Shown piece after piece: positions 17,111 to 26,169 of a stretch of DNA of 64,000 nucleotides. Origin of the DNA: Bryobacterales bacterium (lineage in GTDB: Bacteria > Acidobacteriota > Terriglobia > Bryobacterales > Bryobacteraceae). Each line of letters starts with the position of its first letter. The stretch's first letter is position 1. The DNA lies in NCBI GenBank assembly GCA_016789905.1, contig JAEUQC010000109.1:1-64000 (forward strand), written 5' to 3'. A program made the translations under genes and the position numbers. Under the pieces are notes generated by a model. That model had not been told where the DNA came from. It did not search any database and was given only the letters and a program-made list of their open reading frames with translations.

Positions 17111-18787
17111 TCATCTCCGGCCCCCGGCCCCGCTGGGTTGCATGGCTGGCGGCCACTCGCGAGGTTTGAAGTTTTGATCGACGATCCGCTCCGTGGTGCC
17201 GGGCGGCAGCACCTGGAGCGTTTTCAGGAATTCGATGAGGGAGTCCTTGTCGTAGTCCGGCAGCGCCTCAAACGCCCGGCGGGAGTCGAGCGCTTCGCCG
17301 GCGTGGGCCAGGATGGAGCGGCGCATGGTGGTGAACAGCCCGTGGTGGAAGAACGGCGGCTCATTGGCCGCGCCCCAGAGCCGTTTGGTGAGGAACCGGC
17401 GGTTGCCCTCGCGGAACTTGGGGGACCAGGGCGACTGGTTCATGTCCAGGGGCTCGACGTCCTCCGCACCGCCGATATCGTGCAGTTTGAAATCGGTATA
17501 GGCGTCCACCCAGACGATGTCGTTAGCGTCCGGTTTCAGGCGCGGAGCGGGGAGTTCGGCGCTGTTGAGGTCCACCTTGACGTCGGGGGCTTCGCCCTGG
17601 CGGAGGTTGCCGGGCGGGTTGTAGGGGTTGGGCTCGGAGTAGATCCAGCCTTCCTTGTCCAGCGGGAGTTTCGGGATGTGGCAGGTGGCGCAGCCGATCC
17701 GTTCGAAAACTCGTTCCCCATTGAGGACGGCCTGTTCAATGACGGGGTGGCGAGAGATCACGCGGCCGGGGACCTGCAGCGTGGCCTGCCAGATGGAGAC
17801 CGCCGTGATGTCATCCCGGGTGAGTTCATTCTTTACGCCGTCGCCGTCCGGGTCGGTATCGAGTCCGAAGCGTTCGGTGGACTGCATGCCGTGGTGGTGA
17901 TTGAACGCGGTGTTGGTGAATTCGCGGATGGAGACGGCGTGCCCAGCCTGGTGCCAAGGGCGGATCACTAGGGTTGGTGGGTTGGTGGAGTCCGTGGAGA
18001 GCAGGCTGAGGCGGGGGAGGCCTTCCACTTTGGACGTGTCCCAAAGGCCGGCTTTGGTGAGGGTGAGTTTGCCGAAGGAGATGCCTTTGGATTTGAGTTC
18101 GCGGGTTTGGCCGAGCTTGATGCTGTTCCGAATTTGCTGAAGGTCGGCGGTGACTTGGCGTGCGATCATTTCCAAGTAGCCGGCGCCGAAGAGGCCGGTG
18201 GTGGAGCGCATGTTCGCTATAGTCTGCACGGCAGCGGGTTTGCCGGATTCGTCGACGCTGCCTCGGGTGGGTACCTTGTCATTCGGATCGAAAGTGACGA
18301 AGTCGAAGCGTTGGCCGAGAACGAAGACGTTGGTGACGAAGTCTCCGCCGCCGCCGGCGATTCCGTAGGGGAGGTTGTGGCAACCGGCGCAAGAGTTGGC
18401 GTCGGGGGCTGAGATGCGGTTGAAGGCTCGTTCGTCTTTGAGGGGATTGGCTGTGTCCGAGAGGGGGCGGCCGGTGCCTTTGGTTAGTGGGCGGCCAGCG
18501 CCGTCTTGGTCTGAAAAGCTGAAGGAGAATAGAACCCTGCCGAGATTGATATCCCCGTTGGCGACGTTCTTCTTCCGTACTGTAGGGTCAGCAGCAAATC
18601 GTTTTTCCGTTCCGATGTGTTGCCCGATGATGCTCCCCTTCAAGAGCATCGCGAAAACCAAGATCGGAAGGTATCTTCGATTCGCAAAGTGCGGTCCTCT
18701 AGCCATGAAAAAAAACAGCCCCGCATGACTAAGTCGGTGCTGGATCAAGATTTGGGTTGACTTCGACTTGTGTCTGTTATGCACCAA
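17111..18787 (-). CDS. Di-haem oxidoreductase (DHOR/DUF1111-like putative peroxidase)
   Basis: The product has up to 558 residues with two CxxCH haem-c motifs, CAGCH (about residue 133) and CATCH (about 365), spaced as in the di-haem cytochrome c peroxidase-like/DHOR family. A conserved region between them (GLFGAGYLEMI) and the C-terminal RFLTKRLWGAANEPPFFHHG segment fit that family. It should be periplasmic. The frame starts with TTG two bases after the stop of the 2148-aa gene, with GAGGAA about 6-11 nt before it. An internal ATG at 18706 begins a better signal peptide (MARGPHFANRRYLPILVFAML) but has no ribosome site. Members are often called thiol oxidoreductases; the true substrate is unknown. 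Confidence 0.8.
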   Translation of the reverse strand: MVHNRHKSKSTQILIQHRLSHAGLFFFMARGPHFANRRYLPILVFAMLLKGSIIGQHIGTEKRFAADPTVRKKNVANGDINLGRVLFSFSFSDQDGAGRPLTKGTGRPLSDTANPLKDERAFNRISAPDANSCAGCHNLPYGIAGGGGDFVTNVFVLGQRFDFVTFDPNDKVPTRGSVDESGKPAAVQTIANMRSTTGLFGAGYLEMIARQVTADLQQIRNSIKLGQTRELKSKGISFGKLTLTKAGLWDTSKVEGLPRLSLLSTDSTNPPTLVIRPWHQAGHAVSIREFTNTAFNHHHGMQSTERFGLDTDPDGDGVKNELTRDDITAVSIWQATLQVPGRVISRHPVIEQAVLNGERVFERIGCATCHIPKLPLDKEGWIYSEPNPYNPPGNLRQGEAPDVKVDLNSAELPAPRLKPDANDIVWVDAYTDFKLHDIGGAEDVEPLDMNQSPWSPKFREGNRRFLTKRLWGAANEPPFFHHGLFTTMRRSILAHAGEALDSRRAFEALPDYDKDSLIEFLKTLQVLPPGTTERIVDQNFKPREWPPAMQPSGAGGRR

Positions 18788-18789
18788 CT

Positions 18790-21700
18790 CTATTCCTCGC
18801 AGTAAGTAAACGGACAGCTCCGAGCGCCTAAACAGGCAAATCTCGCTGCGCTACATCTGTTGACACAATCCTCAAACCCTGCCGTATTTAGTTCTGGGTC
18901 ACATCGATTTCCACATAAGACTTGACACGCACTCCCAAATTTTGCTTCACAGTACGCTGGGCGAGCCAGAAAACAGGCAAGTGCCTCTCCAAAAACACTT
19001 CCACCGAAAGCACACCGGCCCGTACAAGTACATTCCGCCGTCGCAGTCGACTGAGCGTTGCCCCCGCAATGCCATCCCGCCTTAATGACGCCTACGCCAC
19101 TTGAAGAGCGAATCACTTGTCCTTCGTCGCTCACAAGGCCCGTGCCGATGGCGACAAACGAACCAATATCATGATCGAATGAGTACATCTCGGTGACTTG
19201 GCGCGGTTTCAGACCGTCAACGTTAGGAAGCGTGATCGGCGCCGGGGGGTTAAAAACCGCGCCTGCTGGCTGGATAGTAACAATGAAGCGCGGCTGTTGC
19301 CCAAATCCAGGGGACATCGGCACCTTATCGGGATGAACGACTGTGACGGAAACACATCCGGTCTTGGACCCGCCGGGAAAGGTGACTTGACCGGGACCGA
19401 ATGTGAGTGAAAACCCGGGGGCATCCGCGATAGTCAGTGTGCCACCGCCGGTTGAAGCGGTCACGCAGAGCTGGTTGGCGGAATTGAGCGGCAAGAGATA
19501 GATCGGCTGCCCAACATTGTTCGGCTGTCCGGAAATGGTGACTAGGTCGTAGTCGAGCGTCGGATACTTGCCTGCCAGTTGTGCAGTGGATCCGTCGACG
19601 AGAAGTTTAACGAAGCCGACAGGGGCATTCGGAATCGTGAACTGACCCTGTGCGTTGGTTTGGACCGCCGCCACTGACTGAATGGAACTGCTATTCGAGT
19701 TCAGCGTGTTCGTCAGCACTGCCCGGACAGTGACTCCGGGGATAGGCGCGTTGCTGTTATCGAGAACGACGCCGGAGATACTCGTTTGCGCCGGGTTGCC
19801 GGGGGCGCGGCCCGAGGCGGTAAACGCGGCGGGATAGCCGACGTTCCCTATGAATGAGGCTTCGACAAGGTTATTCGCGTTGCCTTCCTGGAAGCCGAGT
19901 GTGAGAAGGGCCGCTACGCGGCCATCGGAATCCGAGTTCACGGTATAGCTCGGCTGACCGTTGATGGTTCCGCCGCCCTGGGTGACACGGAACGTGACAG
20001 GCACGCCCGCCAACCGGTTATTGCCCGCATCGACAACGACGGCAATGAACGGCTTGGGTAGCGATTGTCCGATAACTCCAATTTGCGCGTTGCCGGTATC
20101 GATGACAATCTTCCCGGCTGGGCCCTGGTTCCCGGTGGCGGAGAACACGGCGGTCCCCGCATGGCCGACGGAGTAGGCTTCCACAACATTGCCCCCGGCC
20201 CCGGCGCGGAAGCCGAGCGTCCACTGGACTTGGGCTTGGCCCTGCGCATTGGTGTTTGCGATGACGGTGGCGGCTGGCGCGGCGCCGGCCGAGATTAGGC
20301 CGTCATTCTGCGTGACCTTAAAGATGACGGGTTTATTCGCAATTGGCGCGCCAGCGCCATCCACCAGCGCGACCACAAGAGGGGCGGAGAGCGCGGCACC
20401 GATGGTGCCGGATTGGTTATTGCCGGATAGGAGCCGAATGGCCGGGCCGGTGACGCTCTGGCGCGTAACGGTGACCTGGGCGGTAACGGAGTTCCCGGCA
20501 CGGTCTCGGCCCACGGCGCGAATCACGTTATCCCCCATGGCGAGCGGCACGGAAGCGGCAAGGAAGGTGCGGTTGGAGACCTGGGCGGACAATCCGTTCA
20601 CAGTGACCTGCGCCTGCTGATCGTTGACGGTGCCGACAACGATGTCGTTGACGGAACCGGAGACCGCGATCGACGCATCGGCGGTGACGAACTTGTCCGG
20701 TGGGTTGAGGATGGTGACGCGGGGCGGCGTCGTATCCAGTGTGACGCTCACGGTGGCCGTGGCGGTTGCGCCGCTTGGCAGACTGCCGGTGGCGGTCAGC
20801 AGGTTGGGCCCTTCGGCTAACGGAATCTGGGCGCTGAAGGAGCCGCCGGCGACAGGCGTGGAGATGCCGTTGATGACTACGGTGGCCGTGGAGTCACTCA
20901 CGGTACCGCTGACGGTGGTTGGGCTCAAGTTCAGGTAGCTCAAGTTCGAAGGGGAACTGAGGCTGATGGTTAATGGCGGGGCGAGGGTGATGCTGACGGA
21001 CGCCGTGGCGGTGTTTCCAGCGATGTCACTGGCGACAACCGTAATTGGATTCGGACCCAGCGAGAGGGTAACCGAACAGGTGAAGGTTCCGCTGGCGACA
21101 ACGGCGTTGACTCCATTGCAGGTGACCGCGGAGACACCGCTCAGCGCGTCCGAAGTGGTGCCGGTGATGGTGGCTTGGGGCGTCAGTACGGTGGTGGCTG
21201 GTGCGGGAGAGGTGATGGCGACGAGCGGTGGAGTCTTATCGATTCGCAAAGAGACAGATGCGCTGACGCTGCCGCCGCTGGCATCCGTAGCAGTGCGGGT
21301 GATGACTTGGTTCGCGCCTTCCGTGGAAACGACCAGTGGCGGGGGGCAGGTAACGGCCCCGTTCCCACCGGAACAAGTGGCGGATACCGTGACATCCGCA
21401 TTGTTCCAGCCGGCGGCGTTCGGCGTGGGAAGGGCGGAGAGAAGGAGCGAAAGGACGGAGGCGGTGGAGGTGACGGTGAGCGAGGCAGAGGCTGTGTTGC
21501 CGGCTTTATCGCTTGCTTGGACGGTGATGGCGTTCGAGCCGGAGACGAGCGGAACCACGCATGTAAAGGTGGATTGCGTGACGGCGGCAACGACCGTGTT
21601 GCAGAGGACGCTGGCGAGGCCGGAAAGGGCGTCGGAGGCCGTGCCCGTTATGCTGACAGTCGAGGTTGACACCGTTGCGCCGGAGACCGGTGAGGTGACA

Positions 21701-24700
21701 TTGACGACGGGTTGCGTCTTATCAATATTGAGAGTGATGGAAGCGGACGTGGAATTGCCCAGCGAGTCCGTGGCCGTCCGGGAAATGACCTGATTGGCAG
21801 CTTCGGTCGATACGACAAGCGGCTGGGGGCAGGTGACGGCACCGGTGCCGCCGGAACAAGTGGCGGTGACGGTAACGTTGGCATTGTTCCATCCGGCTCC
21901 GTTTGGAGCGGGCGTCCCTAGCAAGCTGATGACTGGGCCAGCGGTGGTGAGAGTCACGTTGACTGAAGCTGTTGCCGAATTGCCCGCCTTATCCTTTGCC
22001 TGGATGGTGATGGAATTGGCGCCGGAGGTGAGCGGGACGACACAGGAGTATGTGGAGGCGTTGATGGTGGCAGGGACCGCGTTGCAGAGAGCGGACGCAG
22101 CGCCCGAGAGCGCATCGGAGATAGATCCGGTCACTGTGATGGACGTCGTATTCACGAGAGCGCCGTTCGCGGGTGAGGAGATCGCGACGACAGGGGCCGT
22201 CTTATCGATGTTCAGCGTGAGCGATGCCGAAGTGGAGTTGCCGATGGAGTCGGTGGCGGTACGGGTGATGACCTGGTTGGCCGCTTCGGTTGAAACAACC
22301 AGGGGCGGGGGGCATGTGACGGCGCCGGTACCGCCGGAGCAGGTGGCGGAAACTGTGACATTAGCATTGTTCCAACCGGCCGCATTTGCTGGGGGCGTGC
22401 CGAGAAGGGTGATCACCGGTCCACTGGTGGTGAGCGTGACGCTGACGGTTGCGGAAGCAGTGTTGCCCGCCCTGTCCGTTGCCTGAACGTTGACCGTGTT
22501 CGAACCGGAAACGAGGGGGACCACGCAGGAGTAGGAGGTTGGGGTGAGCGCGCCGGGAACAGCGTTGCATTGGACGGAGGCGACGCCTGAGAGCGTATCG
22601 GATACGGGCCCGGTGATGGCGATCTGCGGTGTATTTACCGTGGTGGCGTTCGCCGGTGACGTAATGCCGACAACGGGGGGCGTTTTGTCGATGTTGAGGC
22701 TGATGGAAGCCGAGGTGGAGTTACCGATGGAATCGGTGGCAGTTCGCGTGATGACCTGATTGGCCGCTTCCGTGGAGACGACGAGCGGCTGGGGACACGT
22801 GACGGCGCCGGTGCCGCCGGAGCAGGTGGCGCTTACGGTGACATTCGCATTGTTCCAACCGGAAGCGTTCGGGACTGGGGCACCAGAGAGACTGATCACT
22901 GGGCCGACGTTGCTCCTGGTGATGGTGATGGTGGCGGTGGCGGCATTTCCAGCGGTGTCCAGCGCCTGGACAACGATAGGGTTCGCCCCAGCGGCTAGCG
23001 GCACGACGCAAGAGAACAATCCCGGGGTCAGCGCAGCCTTGACGTTGTTGCAAAGAACGCTATCGACGCCGGAGAGAAGATCGGCCGCGGCCCCGGAGAT
23101 GGTGACTTGGGGGGGGGCGACGGTGGTGCCGGGGTCGGGAGCGGAGATGGCGACGGAGGGGGGCGTTTTATCGATTCGGAGCGTTACACTGGCAGAGGCG
23201 GAGTTGCCGGTTGTATCCGTGGCTGTACGGGTAATGATTTGGTTTCCGCCCTCTGTGGTGACAGTGACCGGTGGCGGGCAGGTGATTGTGCCAGCGCCGC
23301 CGGAGCACGTATAGGAAACAGTGACGTTTGCGTTGTGCCAGCCGGCGGCATTGGCTCCGGGCGCGGGAGCGGCCGAAATCAGCAGTTTTGGAGTCGTGTA
23401 GGTGAGCGACAAGGACGTGGCGGCGATATTGCCGGCGCGGTCCGTTGCCTGGAACACGATGGTGTTCGATCCGGGAGTGAGCTTAACGTCACAGGTGAAG
23501 GCGGCTTGGGCGACAGCGGCCACGGCACCGTTGCAGGTGAATGCGGTGAGGCCGGAGAGGCCCTCTGTCACTGTGCCGGTGAAGGTGACCGATGCGGTGG
23601 CGACAGTTGTGCCATTGGCCGGGGAAGTAACGGCGATGACGGGCGCCGTTTTGTCGATTTTCAGGGTAACGGATGCGGTGGCGCTGTTTCCGCCGCCGTC
23701 GGTCGCGGTTCGGGAGATGGCGACACTGTCGCCTTCCGTGGAGGCGGTAACCGGCTGGGGACAGGTGACCGTTCCGACCCCACCGGCGCAGTTGAAGCTG
23801 ACGGTAACGTTTGTGTTGTTCCAACCTGCAGGGTTGGGGGCCGGGGTGGGCGTGGCGGAAATGGTGAGCTGATTGCCCAGGGTGACCACGCGCGTGACGG
23901 TAGCCACGTTGCCTGCATTGTCGAACGCTTGGATCGCGATGTTGTTCAGTCCGTTGGATAGCGTGAGGTTGCAGGTGAATGTGTTGGCGGTGACTGTCGC
24001 CTGGACGGTACCGCAGACCACACGGGCCAGGCTTGACAGCGTGTCGGTTGCCGTTCCAGTGATGGTCAATTGCGGGTTCGTCACCGCCGCGGCGGCTGGC
24101 GGAGAGGTGACAGTCAGTGCCGGCGGGGTTTTATCAATCTTTACGGTGACCGAACTGGAAGCGGTGCTATTCAGGGCGTCTGTCGCGGTGCGGGCGATGA
24201 CCTGGTTGGCGCCCTCTGTGGAGACGATGAGATCCTGCGGGCATTTGACCGGCATGGCGCCACCGGTACAGGTGAACGCCACGTTCACGTCAGAGTTGTT
24301 CCAACCGAGGGTATTCGGCGCGGGCGTCGCCGCCGCGGAGAGAGTGAGCGTCGTAAAGCTGAAGGTTACGTTCGTGGTTGAGGTTGCGGTGTTCCCGGCG
24401 TTGTCGGTGGCCTGGACCGTGATCGCATTTGCACCTGGGGCCAAGGGAACACTGCAACTGAAATTTGATCCAGCTAGGGCAGCGGATTGGCCATTGCAGG
24501 TGAAGGAGGCGATGCCAGACACTGCGTCGGTCGCGGTGCCGGTGAGGAGGAGGGTGGGGGTGGCGACGACTGTGTTGTTTGGGGGGGATGTGATGAAGAG
24601 GGCGGGAGGGGTTCGGTCCAGATTGATTGAAATCGTTTTTGAGGCGGCATTTCCGGCGCCATCGTTGGCGGTGCCCACGATCGGTTGCGCCGTACCTTCG

Positions 24701-25236
24701 GTGGTGATGCGAGCAATCGCCGGACAGGTAGCGCTGCCGCCGGCGCCGCCGGAACAGGAGTAAGTGATCGTGACGTCTTGCCGGTTCCATCCGGATGTGT
24801 TGGGAGCCGGTGCCGCTGTACCGTTGATTGCGAGAGGCGTCGCGGCAGCGCCGACGTCAATGGCGACAGTGGAAGAGGGGACGCGGGTCGTCAAGTTCGG
24901 GAACGCGCCACCCGACCGCAGGTAGACACGACCCGGATTGGGTTCGTTCAGCGAAAAGACCAAAGTGAAAATGCGATCGTTGGCGACAGCGTCACCGTTC
25001 TGGCCGTCGTCGCGCAGCGTTCCGACCACTCCTGTCGCCGTTCCCGCAGCATTGAGTCGCTGGACGTTGGCGCCATTCGTTAGCAAAGTCGTGTCGGTGA
25101 TTTGCACCGTAAAGGTAACCTGCGTCGGGGTACCCGGAGGGATGAAGGTCGGCTTGATCGTGACCGGACCCAGGATCGGATCCGCCGCGAACGCCGCTAC
25201 TGATGCCAACAGATAGGATGCAAGACGAAGGCGCAT
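18790..25236 (-). CDS. Giant secreted multi-Ig protein (2148 aa) with cysteine-rich C-terminus
   Basis: After a signal peptide (RLRLASYLLASVAAFAADP), this protein has an Ig-like N-terminal domain and eight copies of a 161-residue double-Ig unit. Each unit opens with a GWNN.NVTVS.TC motif, then a STEA.NQVITRTATD strand, then IDKTPP.V.ITSP, and ends with ATD.AGN. More Ig domains follow (about 1380-1590), then two Big_1-like domains (about 1592-1812), a carboxypeptidase-regulatory domain (ISGVVLDNSNAPIPGVTV, about 1815-1918), and a 90-residue tail with 14 cysteines (about 2055-2148). Each double-Ig unit also has four Cys. It is likely a long adhesive fibre or matrix protein. It begins 3 bp after the PEP-CTERM gene and ends 2 bp before the di-haem gene. 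Confidence 0.78.
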   Translation of the reverse strand: MRLRLASYLLASVAAFAADPILGPVTIKPTFIPPGTPTQVTFTVQITDTTLLTNGANVQRLNAAGTATGVVGTLRDDGQNGDAVANDRIFTLVFSLNEPNPGRVYLRSGGAFPNLTTRVPSSTVAIDVGAAATPLAINGTAAPAPNTSGWNRQDVTITYSCSGGAGGSATCPAIARITTEGTAQPIVGTANDGAGNAASKTISINLDRTPPALFITSPPNNTVVATPTLLLTGTATDAVSGIASFTCNGQSAALAGSNFSCSVPLAPGANAITVQATDNAGNTATSTTNVTFSFTTLTLSAAATPAPNTLGWNNSDVNVAFTCTGGAMPVKCPQDLIVSTEGANQVIARTATDALNSTASSSVTVKIDKTPPALTVTSPPAAAAVTNPQLTITGTATDTLSSLARVVCGTVQATVTANTFTCNLTLSNGLNNIAIQAFDNAGNVATVTRVVTLGNQLTISATPTPAPNPAGWNNTNVTVSFNCAGGVGTVTCPQPVTASTEGDSVAISRTATDGGGNSATASVTLKIDKTAPVIAVTSPANGTTVATASVTFTGTVTEGLSGLTAFTCNGAVAAVAQAAFTCDVKLTPGSNTIVFQATDRAGNIAATSLSLTYTTPKLLISAAPAPGANAAGWHNANVTVSYTCSGGAGTITCPPPVTVTTEGGNQIITRTATDTTGNSASASVTLRIDKTPPSVAISAPDPGTTVAPPQVTISGAAADLLSGVDSVLCNNVKAALTPGLFSCVVPLAAGANPIVVQALDTAGNAATATITITRSNVGPVISLSGAPVPNASGWNNANVTVSATCSGGTGAVTCPQPLVVSTEAANQVITRTATDSIGNSTSASISLNIDKTPPVVGITSPANATTVNTPQIAITGPVSDTLSGVASVQCNAVPGALTPTSYSCVVPLVSGSNTVNVQATDRAGNTASATVSVTLTTSGPVITLLGTPPANAAGWNNANVTVSATCSGGTGAVTCPPPLVVSTEAANQVITRTATDSIGNSTSASLTLNIDKTAPVVAISSPANGALVNTTSITVTGSISDALSGAASALCNAVPATINASTYSCVVPLTSGANSITIQAKDKAGNSATASVNVTLTTAGPVISLLGTPAPNGAGWNNANVTVTATCSGGTGAVTCPQPLVVSTEAANQVISRTATDSLGNSTSASITLNIDKTQPVVNVTSPVSGATVSTSTVSITGTASDALSGLASVLCNTVVAAVTQSTFTCVVPLVSGSNAITVQASDKAGNTASASLTVTSTASVLSLLLSALPTPNAAGWNNADVTVSATCSGGNGAVTCPPPLVVSTEGANQVITRTATDASGGSVSASVSLRIDKTPPLVAITSPAPATTVLTPQATITGTTSDALSGVSAVTCNGVNAVVASGTFTCSVTLSLGPNPITVVASDIAGNTATASVSITLAPPLTISLSSPSNLSYLNLSPTTVSGTVSDSTATVVINGISTPVAGGSFSAQIPLAEGPNLLTATGSLPSGATATATVSVTLDTTPPRVTILNPPDKFVTADASIAVSGSVNDIVVGTVNDQQAQVTVNGLSAQVSNRTFLAASVPLAMGDNVIRAVGRDRAGNSVTAQVTVTRQSVTGPAIRLLSGNNQSGTIGAALSAPLVVALVDGAGAPIANKPVIFKVTQNDGLISAGAAPAATVIANTNAQGQAQVQWTLGFRAGAGGNVVEAYSVGHAGTAVFSATGNQGPAGKIVIDTGNAQIGVIGQSLPKPFIAVVVDAGNNRLAGVPVTFRVTQGGGTINGQPSYTVNSDSDGRVAALLTLGFQEGNANNLVEASFIGNVGYPAAFTASGRAPGNPAQTSISGVVLDNSNAPIPGVTVRAVLTNTLNSNSSSIQSVAAVQTNAQGQFTIPNAPVGFVKLLVDGSTAQLAGKYPTLDYDLVTISGQPNNVGQPIYLLPLNSANQLCVTASTGGGTLTIADAPGFSLTFGPGQVTFPGGSKTGCVSVTVVHPDKVPMSPGFGQQPRFIVTIQPAGAVFNPPAPITLPNVDGLKPRQVTEMYSFDHDIGSFVAIGTGLVSDEGQVIRSSSGVGVIKAGWHCGGNAQSTATAECTCTGRCAFGGSVFGEALACFLARPAYCEAKFGSACQVLCGNRCDPELNTAGFEDCVNRCSAARFACLGARSCPFTYCEE
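20950..24815 (-). repeat. Eight 483-bp tandem repeats coding for 161-residue double-Ig units
   Basis: The codons for the GW(N/H)N motif occur at about 21401, 21884, 22367, 22850, 23333, 23816, 24296 and 24783, so spacing is 480-487 bp and mostly exactly 483. Copies between 21400 and 22850 are the most alike at nucleotide level, which suggests recent internal duplication. The outer copies are more diverged. Each copy keeps four cysteine codons. Confidence 0.85.
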
Positions 25237-25239
25237 GGG

Positions 25240-25809
25240 TCACCGGCGACGAAGAAGAGCCAACCCCGCGGCGACAAGTAGAATAGTGCCGGGTTCCGGG
25301 ACCGCGGTGGAATCCGGTGTGGTGATTGCCAAGTCATCGACCGCGAAAGAGCCACCGTTGGTCCCGCCCGCCAACGTCACACGGGAAATTCCTCCCGCGA
25401 ACGAAAGTTGCAGCAGTTCGTTGGAAGGGTTCAGCGAATTAGCAGTGTTGTTGGAGAACGCTGAGTTCGTCACGCCGACCACCTGGTTCAGCACGTCGAA
25501 TGCGGTCAGCGTCATGCCGGTGGTGTATGTGAAGTAGCCGGCTAAGCTGAGCGCTGGAGCGGAGAACGAGATTTCGATGGGCCCAAGACTGTCTAAAGCG
25601 ACGTTGAAGCCGGAACGGGGAGGAAAGATCAACTCGTTCAGCGACAAGCCGGCTGTTACCACTACGGCGTTGGAGAACGTTATGCCCGCGAATTCAGTGG
25701 AAATCGCTGTATTGTCCGCGAAACTTTCAAAATCCAGCGACATAACGGCGGCAGGCAGGGAGATTGCTGGACAGGCAAACAGGACAGCGATAGCGAGTTT
25801 AGATAACAC
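25240..25809 (-). CDS. PEP-CTERM sorting-signal protein
   Basis: The product ends VPEPGTILLVAAGLALLRRR, a textbook PEP-CTERM tripartite signal (Pro-Glu-Pro, hydrophobic helix, basic end), which exosortase/archaeosortase-type enzymes recognise. The N-terminus is a signal peptide (LAIAVLFACPAISLPAA). The middle is an all-beta domain with FDVLNQVVGV and VDDLAITTP, like many DUF-type PEP-CTERM lectin-like proteins. I prefer the GTG at 25809 with GGAG 9 nt upstream (189 aa) to the TTG at 25833. No exosortase gene lies in this window. It heads the operon with the 2148-aa gene 3 bp downstream. Confidence 0.8.
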   Translation of the reverse strand: MLSKLAIAVLFACPAISLPAAVMSLDFESFADNTAISTEFAGITFSNAVVVTAGLSLNELIFPPRSGFNVALDSLGPIEISFSAPALSLAGYFTYTTGMTLTAFDVLNQVVGVTNSAFSNNTANSLNPSNELLQLSFAGGISRVTLAGGTNGGSFAVDDLAITTPDSTAVPEPGTILLVAAGLALLRRR

Positions 25810-26169
25810 CGGAATGGTCTCCGAACACGGCAAAGTGCGAAGCGGGATTACAGTACGAAGTGGCGATGCCTAACGCGTCGATCTCGGTCGTTACGGTGCC
25901 ACGAATGTGTAACGCTTCGGGTAGGCCTGATTATATGATCAGGGTGGATGACATTCAAATAACAAAAACAAGCCGAACGCATCGTTGCTCGTATCCTTAT
26001 GTAAAGACTATGGTTATCACGGGTTCGACATCCAAGACATCGGCAGAATTCTGTCGCTGTGGCTTATGACAGAACGCTGACACAAAACGCTGTCATCCAT
26101 AGCTTAGAATCACTCACTCGGCGGACCCGGAAATAGTAGACTAGGGTTTCTTAGGGAGCGAGTTCTGCA
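25810..26169. other. Divergent intergenic region, no gene seen
   Basis: These 360 bp separate the minus-strand secreted-protein operon from the plus-strand STAND regulator. They are visibly AT-richer than their surroundings and contain the palindromes listed separately. Only short unconvincing frames cross the stretch. It is the expected site of both divergent promoters. Confidence 0.6.
26044..26096. promoter_or_regulatory. Candidate operator: palindrome and inverted repeat before STAND gene
   Basis: CAGAATTCTG (26044-26053) is a perfect 10-bp palindrome. ATGACAG (26066-26072) and CTGTCAT (26090-26096) form a perfect 7-bp inverted repeat with a 17-bp spacer. ACGCTG also recurs directly at 26074 and 26087. 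The cluster lies 74-126 bp before the ATG at 26170, a plausible site for autoregulation or for control of the divergent operon. No binding protein is known. Confidence 0.35.
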
